Below are positions 8,337-15,725 of a stretch of DNA of 35,242 nucleotides, piece after piece. Under the pieces are notes generated by a model that did no database searches, was not told where the DNA came from, and saw only the letters and a list, made by a program, of their open reading frames with translations. A program made the translations under genes and the position numbers. The stretch lies in the NCBI GenBank assembly GCA_937870985.1, contig CALMXF010000234.1, positions 1 through 35,242 of the forward strand, given 5' to 3'. The DNA is from an uncultured Chloroflexota bacterium (GTDB lineage Bacteria; Chloroflexota; Chloroflexia; Thermomicrobiales; CFX8). Every line of letters starts with the position of its first letter. The stretch's first letter is position 1.

Positions 8337-8939
8337 CTACATCGCGACGAGACTTGTTTCGAAGAGCCGGCCCGAAAGGCGCGTCCAGGCGTCGACCTCA
8401 CCACTAGCATGTGCCACCTCGATCGCCAGCTCGTGCGGCTGATCGGGAGTGATCAGAATCGTCGCCAGCCGGAAGCGATGTCGTCGCTCGATCGTGTCCT
8501 CCAGATACCGGATCTCGTGACCATGACGCGGCGTCAGGCCACTAAGGACGAGGAGATCGGACGTTGCCATACGCGCGAGCGTCTGACGAGACACGCTGGC
8601 GGCGATCCGGTACTCGTCGCCGGGAATGGCTGACGATCCATCGACGCTGTCACTGAGGTTACCGTGGAGCTCGTTCTGGATGAGATACGCCGTCAGAGCG
8701 AAGTCACGCCACGGCAGGAAGTAATGGCTGAATGGGGTACTCGCGGTCTGAACATGGTCGAGCAAGAATCGATTGATCCGTCCCGCGCGCGAGCCGGACG
8801 CGTTGAAGATCACCCAGCCCTGGCCCTGGCGTAACCGGAGGTCGAGCTCGTCAAAATACCGCGTGAGACGCTGCAACAGGTCGATGTCCTGCAGCGGAGG
8901 TTGTTCTGGTACGACGGTCGAGTGATCCATAGTCCACAC
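8337..8939 (-). CDS. Hypothetical protein, possibly a degenerate DnaC/IstB-like P-loop ATPase
   Basis: I recognise no family with confidence in this 200-residue soluble protein. GWVIFNASGSRAGRIN (about residues 42-57) sits where a Walker A loop would be, but has Arg for the essential Lys and Ser for the first Gly. TSDLLVLSGLTPRHGHEIRYLEDTIERRHRFRLATILITPDQP (from about residue 125) follows the order of the Walker B, arginine-rich helix and sensor strand of DnaC/IstB-type AAA+ proteins, but lacks the acidic Walker B pair. It could thus be a non-hydrolysing relative; this is inference. The GTG start has AGGA 5 nt upstream. It is 86 nt downstream of the nucleoside hydrolase and may belong to that transcript. 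Confidence 0.7.
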   Translation of the reverse strand: MWTMDHSTVVPEQPPLQDIDLLQRLTRYFDELDLRLRQGQGWVIFNASGSRAGRINRFLLDHVQTASTPFSHYFLPWRDFALTAYLIQNELHGNLSDSVDGSSAIPGDEYRIAASVSRQTLARMATSDLLVLSGLTPRHGHEIRYLEDTIERRHRFRLATILITPDQPHELAIEVAHASGEVDAWTRLSGRLFETSLVAM

Positions 8940-9025
8940 ACCCGTCCTGGGCAGACGTATCGTCCCGATTGATTCGCTACCACAACGTACGCTTCGCTCG
9001 ATACTGTACGTTCTCGAGCTCTACG

Positions 9026-9955
9026 TCAAGCAGGCGGTGGGAATTCGCCGGAGATCCGTGCGAACAGGCTTCTGAAGGCGACGTTGTCGACTGTTCGGCA
9101 GACTGACGCGCGCGAATCGCCCGGAGAGCACTCCGCCAGACGCGTCCGGCCACGGCCCGGCTCGGTCGTCTCCACCACAACAAGACCGTCTGACATGCCA
9201 ACGAGCGACGGATCCTCCGCGACCGCAACTGCCAGCGGGTCATGAAGATTCGCCGCCGGCCGGCCAAGGTCGACCAGCATACGGCGAGTCATCTCGCGAA
9301 CAAGCACCGCGCCGGGCGCCGTGGCGCCGTCGAGGGAATCCCAGTCATGACGCGTCATTGTTGTTTGTTGTGTCACATCAAGGCCCACCCAGGTAGCTCG
9401 GAACCCGGCGTCCGCCACACGCTGCGCGGCATCTGGATCGACGTAAATGTTGAACTCGGCGTAGCGGGTCATGTTTCCCGGCTTGAAGAACGCGCCGCCC
9501 ATGATCACAAGGCGATCCACCCAGTCGACCAACCGGGGCTCGAGCGACAATGCCACCGCGAGGTTCGTGAGCGGTCCGACGAAGACAAACGTAATGTCGC
9601 CTCGATGCTCACGAGCAAGCCTCACGATCGCTTCGGGCGCCGTGACATCAGACAACGGGGCCAACGCGACGTCGGGCTGCCAGTCTCCGAGGCCCGCCTC
9701 GCCGTGGTGTTCGCGGGCGTCGTGGAGTTCGCGGACGAGCGGCCGATCCATACCGGCGTGGATCGGGACGTCCAGACCGAGCCAACCGGCGACAGCTCGT
9801 GTGTTTCTGGTGGTGGCATCGACTGGCACATTGCCAGCCACGGTCGTGATTGCGACCAGCTCATGGCGGTCAAGGCGCGATGCCAACCCGATCGCCATCG
9901 CATCGTCAACACCCGTATCAACATCCAGCAACATGGGCTTGCGCGATGTCGTCAC
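9026..9955 (-). CDS. Inosine/uridine-preferring nucleoside hydrolase family protein
   Basis: The 309-residue protein has the nucleoside-hydrolase N-terminal calcium-binding signature DVDTGVDDAMA (Asp11, Asp13, Asp17, Asp18), TTVAGN near residue 40, VMGGAFFKPGN and EFNIYVDPDAA near residues 155-175, and the C-terminal NLHDPLAVA supplying the last metal-binding Asp. Such enzymes split the N-glycosidic bond of ribonucleosides to base and ribose. The GTG at 9955 has GGAGGAG 5 nt before it and overlaps the stop of the upstream ThDP enzyme as GTGA, so the two are translationally coupled. The base specificity is not readable. A longer ATG start at 9991 would lie within the ThDP gene and is less likely. 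Confidence 0.93.
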   Translation of the reverse strand: MTTSRKPMLLDVDTGVDDAMAIGLASRLDRHELVAITTVAGNVPVDATTRNTRAVAGWLGLDVPIHAGMDRPLVRELHDAREHHGEAGLGDWQPDVALAPLSDVTAPEAIVRLAREHRGDITFVFVGPLTNLAVALSLEPRLVDWVDRLVIMGGAFFKPGNMTRYAEFNIYVDPDAAQRVADAGFRATWVGLDVTQQTTMTRHDWDSLDGATAPGAVLVREMTRRMLVDLGRPAANLHDPLAVAVAEDPSLVGMSDGLVVVETTEPGRGRTRLAECSPGDSRASVCRTVDNVAFRSLFARISGEFPPPA

Positions 9956-11670
9956 GATTGCTCCTCCATCTTCGCTGCTGCGTCGAGCCACGCATGCACA
10001 GGCGGAGTCTCAGTGAGTTGCGACTCCGTGACGATATCGACAAAGGCTGGACCTCCAGAGTCCAGCGCCTCCCGGAATGTTCTTTCGACGTCAGCAGGAT
10101 CGGTAACCTGCCAGGCGCGAAGGCCGAAACCACGTGCGATCGCAGTGTAGTCGACGGGGTTGAAGTCGACCGAGAAGTACCGGCGATCGTGGTATAGGTG
10201 CTGCAATTCCTTGATCCAGCCGAACGCCCCGTTGTTGAAGTGAACCAGAGTGATGGGCAGGTTCAGTCGGGAAATCGTCTCCAGTTCCCCGACGGACATG
10301 CCGAACGAGCCATCCCCCATCAGCCCGATCGTCCTTGCGCTCGGCCGAGCGTAGTGCGCGCCGACAACTCCGGGAAGCGAATATCCGAGCCCCCCATGTG
10401 CGCGCGGGATCACTGTCCAGCGCCCCGGGTTCGGCAATACGTACTGCGCGCCGATGTACGGTGTCGGGGTGCCAGGATCGGCGACGATGACGGTCTCCGC
10501 CGGCAGGAGTCGCTTCAATGTTGCGATCACGCGTTGCGGCTTGATCGGCTGAGATTCCGAGCGAGCCTCCTCGGCGACACGATCGAAATAGTCGCGTCGT
10601 GCGGCATCGATGCCGTCCAACCAGAGCACACGTTCCGCGTCGGCGGGAGTGACACCGAGCGCATCGACAAGATCCTCGAGCGCCGCGCGCGCATCGCCGA
10701 TAACCGGCGCAACGGTGCGATAATTGTTGCCAAGCTGCCACGGATCGACATCGATGTGGACAACCTTCAGCGCGGCATCTCGTCGGGGCAGGGTCCAGTT
10801 CAGCGTCGTGGTCGAGTCGGTTCGAGTGCCGACGAGGATGACGACATCCGCTTCGGCGAGAATCGAGTTGGCATACGGACGAGCGCCGTTTCCCCCCACG
10901 ATTCCAAGCGACAGCCGATTCGTCTCGGCGATGCTGCCCTTCCCGTTGATCGATGTCCCAACAGGAATCGACCCTGCTTCGGCCAGCGCGGTCAGCGCAT
11001 CCCACGCCTGCGAGATGAGGACGCCTCCACCAGCCACGATAACAGGTCGTGTTGCGTTTCGAATCACGTCGGCCGCCCGCTCGATCTCGGATGAATCCGG
11101 TCGCGGTCGGCTTGCCGGCGCTGCGCCGAACTGTGGCACCCCGTAAACGTGTGCTTCGTCGACCGGCGCCTTGAGAACGTCTGCGGGCATGGAAATCGAC
11201 ACTGCGCCTGGCCGGCCGGTCGTCGCAAGCCGCAACGCGCGACGAACGACATCCGGCGCGGTGTTTGCGGTAGTCATTCGCGCAGCCCACTTGGTGATCG
11301 GTTGAAACAGCGCGCGCTGGTCGAGCTCGGTAAGAACTCCTCGCCCTTCCTCTCGAATCGGAGTATCAGAGGTCAGCACCAGAAGCGGCAAGAACGAGCC
11401 ATGTGCCTCGGCCACGCCCGGCACGATATACGTCGCCCCACCGCCACTTGGCCCTTCGCAGACGCCGACCTTGCCCGAAACCCGCGCGTAGGCATCCGCC
11501 ATGAACGAGGCCGACCGCTCGTCCCTCGTCAGAATGTGCTGGACGCGGCCTTCGTTGCGATACAGGGCGTCGTAGAAGTCCATTCCGGTGTCGCCAGGAA
11601 GGCCAAAGATATGCTCAATGCCACTCTGGACGAGGATCTCAACGATGGCGTCGCTGACATTCACCAGCAA
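9952..11670 (-). CDS. Thiamine-diphosphate-dependent enzyme of the acetolactate synthase/decarboxylase family
   Basis: This 572-residue protein has the three-domain layout of the family: an N-terminal pyrimidine domain with FGLPGD and the catalytic Glu51 (ILTRDERSASF), a central domain (about 190-330), and a C-terminal pyrophosphate domain with the metal-binding motif GDGSFGMSV...NN. Acetolactate synthase, sulfoacetaldehyde acetyltransferase, oxalyl-CoA decarboxylase and glyoxylate carboligase all share it. Glu51 is present, whereas glyoxylate carboligase has Val there, so that activity is unlikely despite the neighbouring glycerate kinase. Substrate is undecided. Start TTG 11670 has AAAGGA 4 nt upstream; a GTG at 11664 is possible. 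It lies 48 nt after the kinase. Confidence 0.88.
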   Translation of the reverse strand: MLVNVSDAIVEILVQSGIEHIFGLPGDTGMDFYDALYRNEGRVQHILTRDERSASFMADAYARVSGKVGVCEGPSGGGATYIVPGVAEAHGSFLPLLVLTSDTPIREEGRGVLTELDQRALFQPITKWAARMTTANTAPDVVRRALRLATTGRPGAVSISMPADVLKAPVDEAHVYGVPQFGAAPASRPRPDSSEIERAADVIRNATRPVIVAGGGVLISQAWDALTALAEAGSIPVGTSINGKGSIAETNRLSLGIVGGNGARPYANSILAEADVVILVGTRTDSTTTLNWTLPRRDAALKVVHIDVDPWQLGNNYRTVAPVIGDARAALEDLVDALGVTPADAERVLWLDGIDAARRDYFDRVAEEARSESQPIKPQRVIATLKRLLPAETVIVADPGTPTPYIGAQYVLPNPGRWTVIPRAHGGLGYSLPGVVGAHYARPSARTIGLMGDGSFGMSVGELETISRLNLPITLVHFNNGAFGWIKELQHLYHDRRYFSVDFNPVDYTAIARGFGLRAWQVTDPADVERTFREALDSGGPAFVDIVTESQLTETPPVHAWLDAAAKMEEQS

Positions 11671-11718
11671 TATGTCCTTTCGCTCAGGGTAGCGCTGCGG
11701 CGATACTATACGAGCGCC

Positions 11719-12999
11719 TCAGTCCGGCGTCCAGTCAGCAGGCGCCACGATGCCAATGAAGAGATCATTGACGTTCGTCCCACTCGGACCAGTTTCGAAC
11801 GCGGCGCCACGTCCCCGCAACCATGGATATGTGTCGTTGCCGGCCAGTGCCGCCTCTGCCGTCCGACGATCGTGCAACGTCGTCCCATCGACGATGCCAC
11901 CAGCGGCCCCGCTCGTTCCGTCGTCACCATCGGTCGCCAGGCAACCAACGACGCAATCCTCGATACCAGCGATCGCGATTGCGGCGGCAACAGCGGCTTC
12001 ACAATTCCGCCCGCCAATGCCGGCGCCACGCAGGGTCACGACCGTCTCTCCGCCTGCCAGGATGCAACAGGGCGTTGTCAGAGTCCCCCTGCCCCTCGCC
12101 ACGTCGGCAACAATTCCGCCGAACAGTCGCCCCGCCTGCCGGGCCTCAATGTCCACGCTGGAAGTCAGCACATGCGCGGCAAGACCCATCTGACGCGCCG
12201 CGTCGGCCGACGCGGCGAGAGCCGCGTTGATGTCCGCAATGATCAGCGTCATCAGCGGTGGTGTCAGATCCATCCTGGTCTCTGTCGGCAACGTGATGTC
12301 CAGCGCGTATCGACGGACGACTTCGCCGGCAACCTCATGTCTGTCCGGCATCACGGTCGGTCCGCTGGCGATGACCTGAAGCGGATTGCCAAGCACGTCC
12401 GAGATGATCAGATTGACCACCCGTCGGCCGTTCAGCAGGGCAAGCAGCCCTCCGCCCTTGATACGACTGAGACGCGCCCGAACCGCGTTCATCTCGCCGA
12501 TCGATGCTCCGCTCCGAAGCAGTGTCGCGGTGATGTCGCGCAGTTGCTCGAGCGTCACTCCGGGTCTCAGCGCATCGGCGAGCGCCGATCCACCTCCCGA
12601 GATCAGACAAATCACCAACGCGCCATCGGGAATCATCCGGACGAAATCGATCAGGCGTTCGCCCGCCTCAAGTGACCGCGCATCTGGCACCGGATGTGAG
12701 CCGACCAGGATCTCCGAGCGCAGCTGGATGTCCACCGGGACAGACTTCGTCACGACCAGACCGCCCGCGAAACGATCCCCCGCTATCGTCTCGACCGACG
12801 CCATCATCTGGCAGCCGGCCTTACCGATCGCGATCGCCCAGACGCCGGAGTCACCGATGTCGAGTGTCTGATCTCCGACCGTCAACGCGTGATCTGTTTC
12901 TCGCGACAAGACACGGCTCACCGCCACGCCGGCCTCGACCTGGTCGATTGCTGCCCGATAGATTGCCTCGATGGTCTCGCGGCGTGACGCGGCCATCAC
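11719..12999 (-). CDS. Glycerate 2-kinase (MOFRL/GckA family)
   Basis: The 426-residue protein matches the glycerate 2-kinase/MOFRL family: AIGKAG near residue 75, GSHPVPDARS, LISGGGSALAD, the KGGGLL segment, DVLGNPLQVIASGPT, and the MOFRL C-terminal core with GIGGRNCEAAV and LATDGDDGTSGAAGG. Known members phosphorylate glycerate at C2, feeding serine-cycle or hydroxypyruvate/tartronate catabolism into glycolysis. The start overlaps the rluD stop (GTGATGG, with TGA inside), which indicates translational coupling. The GTG at 12999 or the ATG at 12996 could be used. The closeness to a ThDP enzyme suggests a shared C2-C3 acid pathway. Confidence 0.92.
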   Translation of the reverse strand: MMAASRRETIEAIYRAAIDQVEAGVAVSRVLSRETDHALTVGDQTLDIGDSGVWAIAIGKAGCQMMASVETIAGDRFAGGLVVTKSVPVDIQLRSEILVGSHPVPDARSLEAGERLIDFVRMIPDGALVICLISGGGSALADALRPGVTLEQLRDITATLLRSGASIGEMNAVRARLSRIKGGGLLALLNGRRVVNLIISDVLGNPLQVIASGPTVMPDRHEVAGEVVRRYALDITLPTETRMDLTPPLMTLIIADINAALAASADAARQMGLAAHVLTSSVDIEARQAGRLFGGIVADVARGRGTLTTPCCILAGGETVVTLRGAGIGGRNCEAAVAAAIAIAGIEDCVVGCLATDGDDGTSGAAGGIVDGTTLHDRRTAEAALAGNDTYPWLRGRGAAFETGPSGTNVNDLFIGIVAPADWTPD

Positions 13000-13925
13000 T
13001 CGCGCTCTCGCTCCAGATCGTCCAGGACTGCCCGCAGATCCGCCGGAAGCGGCGCTTCAACGTCGATTGGCTGTCCGCCCGGCAGTGCGAAGCGCAAGCG
13101 CCGGGCATGGAGGAATTGACGCTTCAGCCTCAGATCTGGCGCGCGACCGCCATACAGGATGTCGCCGGCGACCGGATGCTTGATAAACGCACAATGGACG
13201 CGGATCTGATGTGTGCGTCCTGTCTCGATGTTGACATCGAGCAACGTGTAGCCGGGATATCGGGAGATGACGCCGAAGTGAGAAACGGAAGGTCGACCCT
13301 CGCGAACGACCGCCATCCGCTTCCGGTTGTTGGGGTCGCGCCCGATCGGCGCGTCGATCGTCGCCTCCTCCTCCGCGATGGTCCCAACCACCAGGGCCGT
13401 GTACTCCTTCACGACGTCTCGCTGCTGCCACTGACGGAGCAACGACAACCGTGCCCGCTCCGTCTTGGCGACAACGATAAGCCCGGATGTGTCCTTGTCG
13501 AGACGGTGGACGATCCCGGGGCGTTCGGCGCCGGGAGTGATGCTCTCGGGCCGTAGCCACTTCAGGACATTCACCAACGTGCCATGCTCATGCCCAGGCG
13601 CTGGATGAACCACGAGTCCGGCTGGCTTGTCGAACACCATCACGTCAATATCCTCGAACACGATCGGGATAGGAATCACTGCCGGCGTGATTTCTGTCGG
13701 TTCCTCCGGCCCGGGGGCGCGCACCTCGACACGGTCGCCGGCCGCGACCTTGTAGCTCGCCCGGACGGGTTCTCCGTTGACCAGAACGTTCCCAGCCTCA
13801 ATGAGCCGCTGGACAAATGACCGGCTGGTGTCCGGCATTCGATCGGTCACGAATCGATCGATTCGCTCCGAGGCGGACTCTGGCGGCACGTCAATTCGCA
13901 CGACAAACACAGACGCATCGTTCAT
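12996..13925 (-). CDS. rluD: RluA/RluD-family 23S rRNA pseudouridine synthase
   Basis: The 309-residue protein has an N-terminal S4 RNA-binding domain (about 18-75) and a pseudouridine synthase domain with the signature HRLDKDTSGL, where Asp143 is the catalytic aspartate. The best-known member isomerises uridines in helix 69 of 23S rRNA; sequence alone does not separate RluD from close paralogues. Its ATG overlaps the lspA stop as ATGA. The lspA-rluD order is conserved in many bacteria, which supports both calls. Confidence 0.94.
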   Translation of the reverse strand: MNDASVFVVRIDVPPESASERIDRFVTDRMPDTSRSFVQRLIEAGNVLVNGEPVRASYKVAAGDRVEVRAPGPEEPTEITPAVIPIPIVFEDIDVMVFDKPAGLVVHPAPGHEHGTLVNVLKWLRPESITPGAERPGIVHRLDKDTSGLIVVAKTERARLSLLRQWQQRDVVKEYTALVVGTIAEEEATIDAPIGRDPNNRKRMAVVREGRPSVSHFGVISRYPGYTLLDVNIETGRTHQIRVHCAFIKHPVAGDILYGGRAPDLRLKRQFLHARRLRFALPGGQPIDVEAPLPADLRAVLDDLERERE

Positions 13926-14494
13926 CGTTTGTCGGGCAATTCGTTCAGATCGGCGACAGACCGGACAACATCAGCTACATCCCCGTCGGGCACATGACGG
14001 CCCGGGTCGCGAAACAGCAAACAATAGACCAACAGCACAACACCGATCGTGATCCCTGTGTCGGCCAGATTGAACGTCGGGAATCGGGGGAAGTCGATCC
14101 AGTCGATCACATAGCCAAAGCGGAATCGATCGGATATGTTCCCGATCGCGCCGCCTACCTGGAGTCCCAACGCCACCGCCAGGAGGGCATCCTTTGCTGC
14201 CGCGCGGGCGTAGTAGACGCCGAGGATGGCCACGGCCACGACCGCTAGCACCTTGAGAACGTCGGAGCTGCCCTGAAACAAACCAAACGCCGAGCCGGTA
14301 TTGCGGACATAGACGAACCGCAGAACACCGGGAATCACCGTAACGACATCGAGATCACCGCCAGGGCCAAGCCGATCCAGAACGATCCTCTTGGAAAGCA
14401 GGTCCGCGATAAGCACGATCGCTGCCGCTGCTCCCGCAAACGCGGCAGTGCGGGCGATGCTCGGTGACGCGACTTGAGACGCGGGCTGCTTGAT
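13922..14494 (-). CDS. lspA: Lipoprotein signal peptidase (signal peptidase II)
   Basis: LspA cleaves the signal peptide of diacylglyceryl-modified prolipoproteins in the membrane. Visible are four hydrophobic segments, RNTGSAFGLF, and the catalytic aspartates Asp122 (GNISDR) and Asp145 (FNLADTG). No ATG, GTG or TTG lies in frame between 14551 and the first membrane segment except one GTG inside that segment. The coordinates given use an ATC at 14494 with a perfect AAGGAG-N6 site, giving 190 residues as is usual. The alternative is GTG 14554, which has no SD but a -10-like CAGTAT 7 nt upstream, so it could be leaderless (210 residues). The start is uncertain, the identity is not. Confidence 0.93.
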   Translation of the reverse strand: MKQPASQVASPSIARTAAFAGAAAAIVLIADLLSKRIVLDRLGPGGDLDVVTVIPGVLRFVYVRNTGSAFGLFQGSSDVLKVLAVVAVAILGVYYARAAAKDALLAVALGLQVGGAIGNISDRFRFGYVIDWIDFPRFPTFNLADTGITIGVVLLVYCLLFRDPGRHVPDGDVADVVRSVADLNELPDKR

Positions 14495-14500
14495 GGAACA

Positions 14501-14506
14501 CTCCTT
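14501..14506 (-). promoter_or_regulatory. SD-like site before an ATC codon in lspA
   Basis: AAGGAG on the minus strand is placed 6 nt before ATC (14494-14492), the spacing used by lon, murG and others here. It raises the possibility of a non-canonical AUC start. Confidence 0.4.
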
Positions 14507-14556
14507 GGCGCGAGCCCGGCCACGGGCCGGCGGACGATCGATCGAGGAAACCACCC

Positions 14557-14561
14557 GGAGG
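14557..14561 (+). promoter_or_regulatory. Ribosome binding site deciding the TTG start of murG
   Basis: GGAGG, a 6-nt spacer and TTG at 14568. This start leaves 73 nt between the lspA and murG starts. Confidence 0.75.
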
Positions 14562-14567
14562 ATACTG

Positions 14568-15725
14568 TTGCGCTCGGAGTCTACCACCCACCGTTCACAG
14601 GCCCCTGTCCGGCTGATCGTTGCCGGGGGCGGATCCGGAGGCCACATCTCGCCAGCGATTGCCGTCATTCGCGAGCTTCAACGCCGCCGGCCAGTCGACA
14701 TCCTCTGGGTTGGCTCCGGCAATGAATTCGAGCGCACAGCCGCCTCGTCGGCGCACGCGTCGTATGCCGCGATCAAGACCGGCAAGTTGCGCCGATATGT
14801 CTCCCTGGAGACGCCGATCGATGCGGTTCGCATTCCCATCGGGGCCGTTCAGGCGTGGCGTATCCTCGGTCGATGGAAGCCGGACATCGTGCTATCCACC
14901 GGTGGTTTCGTCAGTGTGCCGACTGTCGTCGCCGCCCGCGCCCGCCGAGTCCCGATATTGACCCACGAGCAGACAGCGCATATCGGGCTGGCTACCCGGA
15001 TCAACGCGCGCTTTGCCGACGTCGTCGCCCTGTCCTTCGAGCGGTCTCGCTCGCTTGTCAGCGCGCCACGAGGTCGTGTTGTCGTGACTGGCAACCCGAT
15101 CCGGCCGGCCGTGCTGGGAGGAAGTCGTGACGCTGCGCTGCGACGTTTCGAATTGCCCGGCGCGTTGCCGCTTGTTTACATTACCGGCGGCGCGCAGGGG
15201 GCTAGCGCCATTAATCAGATTGTTGCGGACGCGCTGGATGCGCTGCTGGGATATGTCGAATCGATTCATCAGTGTGGCCCTGCGACGGTTCACGATGACA
15301 TCGACCTTCTTCGCGACCGTGCCTCCCGCCTCCCGTCGCAGTTGCGCGAGCGCTACCGTGTCGTCGAGACCGTCGGTGACGAGATCGGCGATGTCTACGC
15401 GGCAGCGAGTCTTGTCGTCGGTCGAGCGGGAGCGGGAACGGTGAACGAGCTCAGCGCGCTTAGCATCCCCGCCATACTCGTTCCACTCCCCGGCGCCGAA
15501 GAGCAGCGGCAGAACGCGCTCCAGCTTGCCGACATCGGCGCGGCAGTCGTCATCGACCAGGACGACCTCACACCGACACGGCTGACCAACGAGATCCGCC
15601 TGCTCGTCGAGAACCCCGCGCGTCTGCGCGAGATGGCTGACGCGGCGCGCGGGCAGTCCCAGGGTAATGCTGCCGCGCGAATCGCCGACGAGCTGGAGCG
15701 GCTCATTGGTGACCGTTCTGGCTAG
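14568..15725 (+). CDS. murG: UDP-N-acetylglucosamine--N-acetylmuramyl-(pentapeptide) pyrophosphoryl-undecaprenol N-acetylglucosamine transferase
   Basis: The 385-residue GT28 enzyme adds GlcNAc to lipid I to make lipid II at the cytoplasmic face of the membrane. The motifs are GGGSGGHISPAIAV near residue 20, STGGFVSVPTVVAA, HEQTAHIGLATR, VTGNPIRPAV, ITGGAQGASAIN and the acceptor/donor region VGRAGAGTVNELSALSIPAILVPLPGAEEQRQNA. The GGAGG-N6-TTG site sets the start; an ATG at 14490 would add 26 arginine-rich residues overlapping lspA. It is divergent from lspA and outside any visible dcw cluster. Its stop codon interlocks with that of radA. Confidence 0.96.
   Translation: MRSESTTHRSQAPVRLIVAGGGSGGHISPAIAVIRELQRRRPVDILWVGSGNEFERTAASSAHASYAAIKTGKLRRYVSLETPIDAVRIPIGAVQAWRILGRWKPDIVLSTGGFVSVPTVVAARARRVPILTHEQTAHIGLATRINARFADVVALSFERSRSLVSAPRGRVVVTGNPIRPAVLGGSRDAALRRFELPGALPLVYITGGAQGASAINQIVADALDALLGYVESIHQCGPATVHDDIDLLRDRASRLPSQLRERYRVVETVGDEIGDVYAAASLVVGRAGAGTVNELSALSIPAILVPLPGAEEQRQNALQLADIGAAVVIDQDDLTPTRLTNEIRLLVENPARLREMADAARGQSQGNAAARIADELERLIGDRSG

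Noticed and set aside
10810-10830. A tRNA T-arm-like GGTTCGAGTGC
   Set aside because: It is inside the ThDP gene, without an acceptor stem or anticodon arm around it.
10091-11290. 399-codon minus-strand frame
   Set aside because: An out-of-frame, Arg/Ser/Cys-rich shadow within the ThDP enzyme gene.
9952-11670. Glyoxylate carboligase for the ThDP enzyme
   Set aside because: The neighbouring glycerate kinase suggested it, but the protein has the ordinary catalytic Glu51, which that enzyme lacks.
11149-12675. 508-codon plus-strand frame
   Set aside because: Antisense to the glycerate kinase and ThDP enzyme; no recognisable domain.
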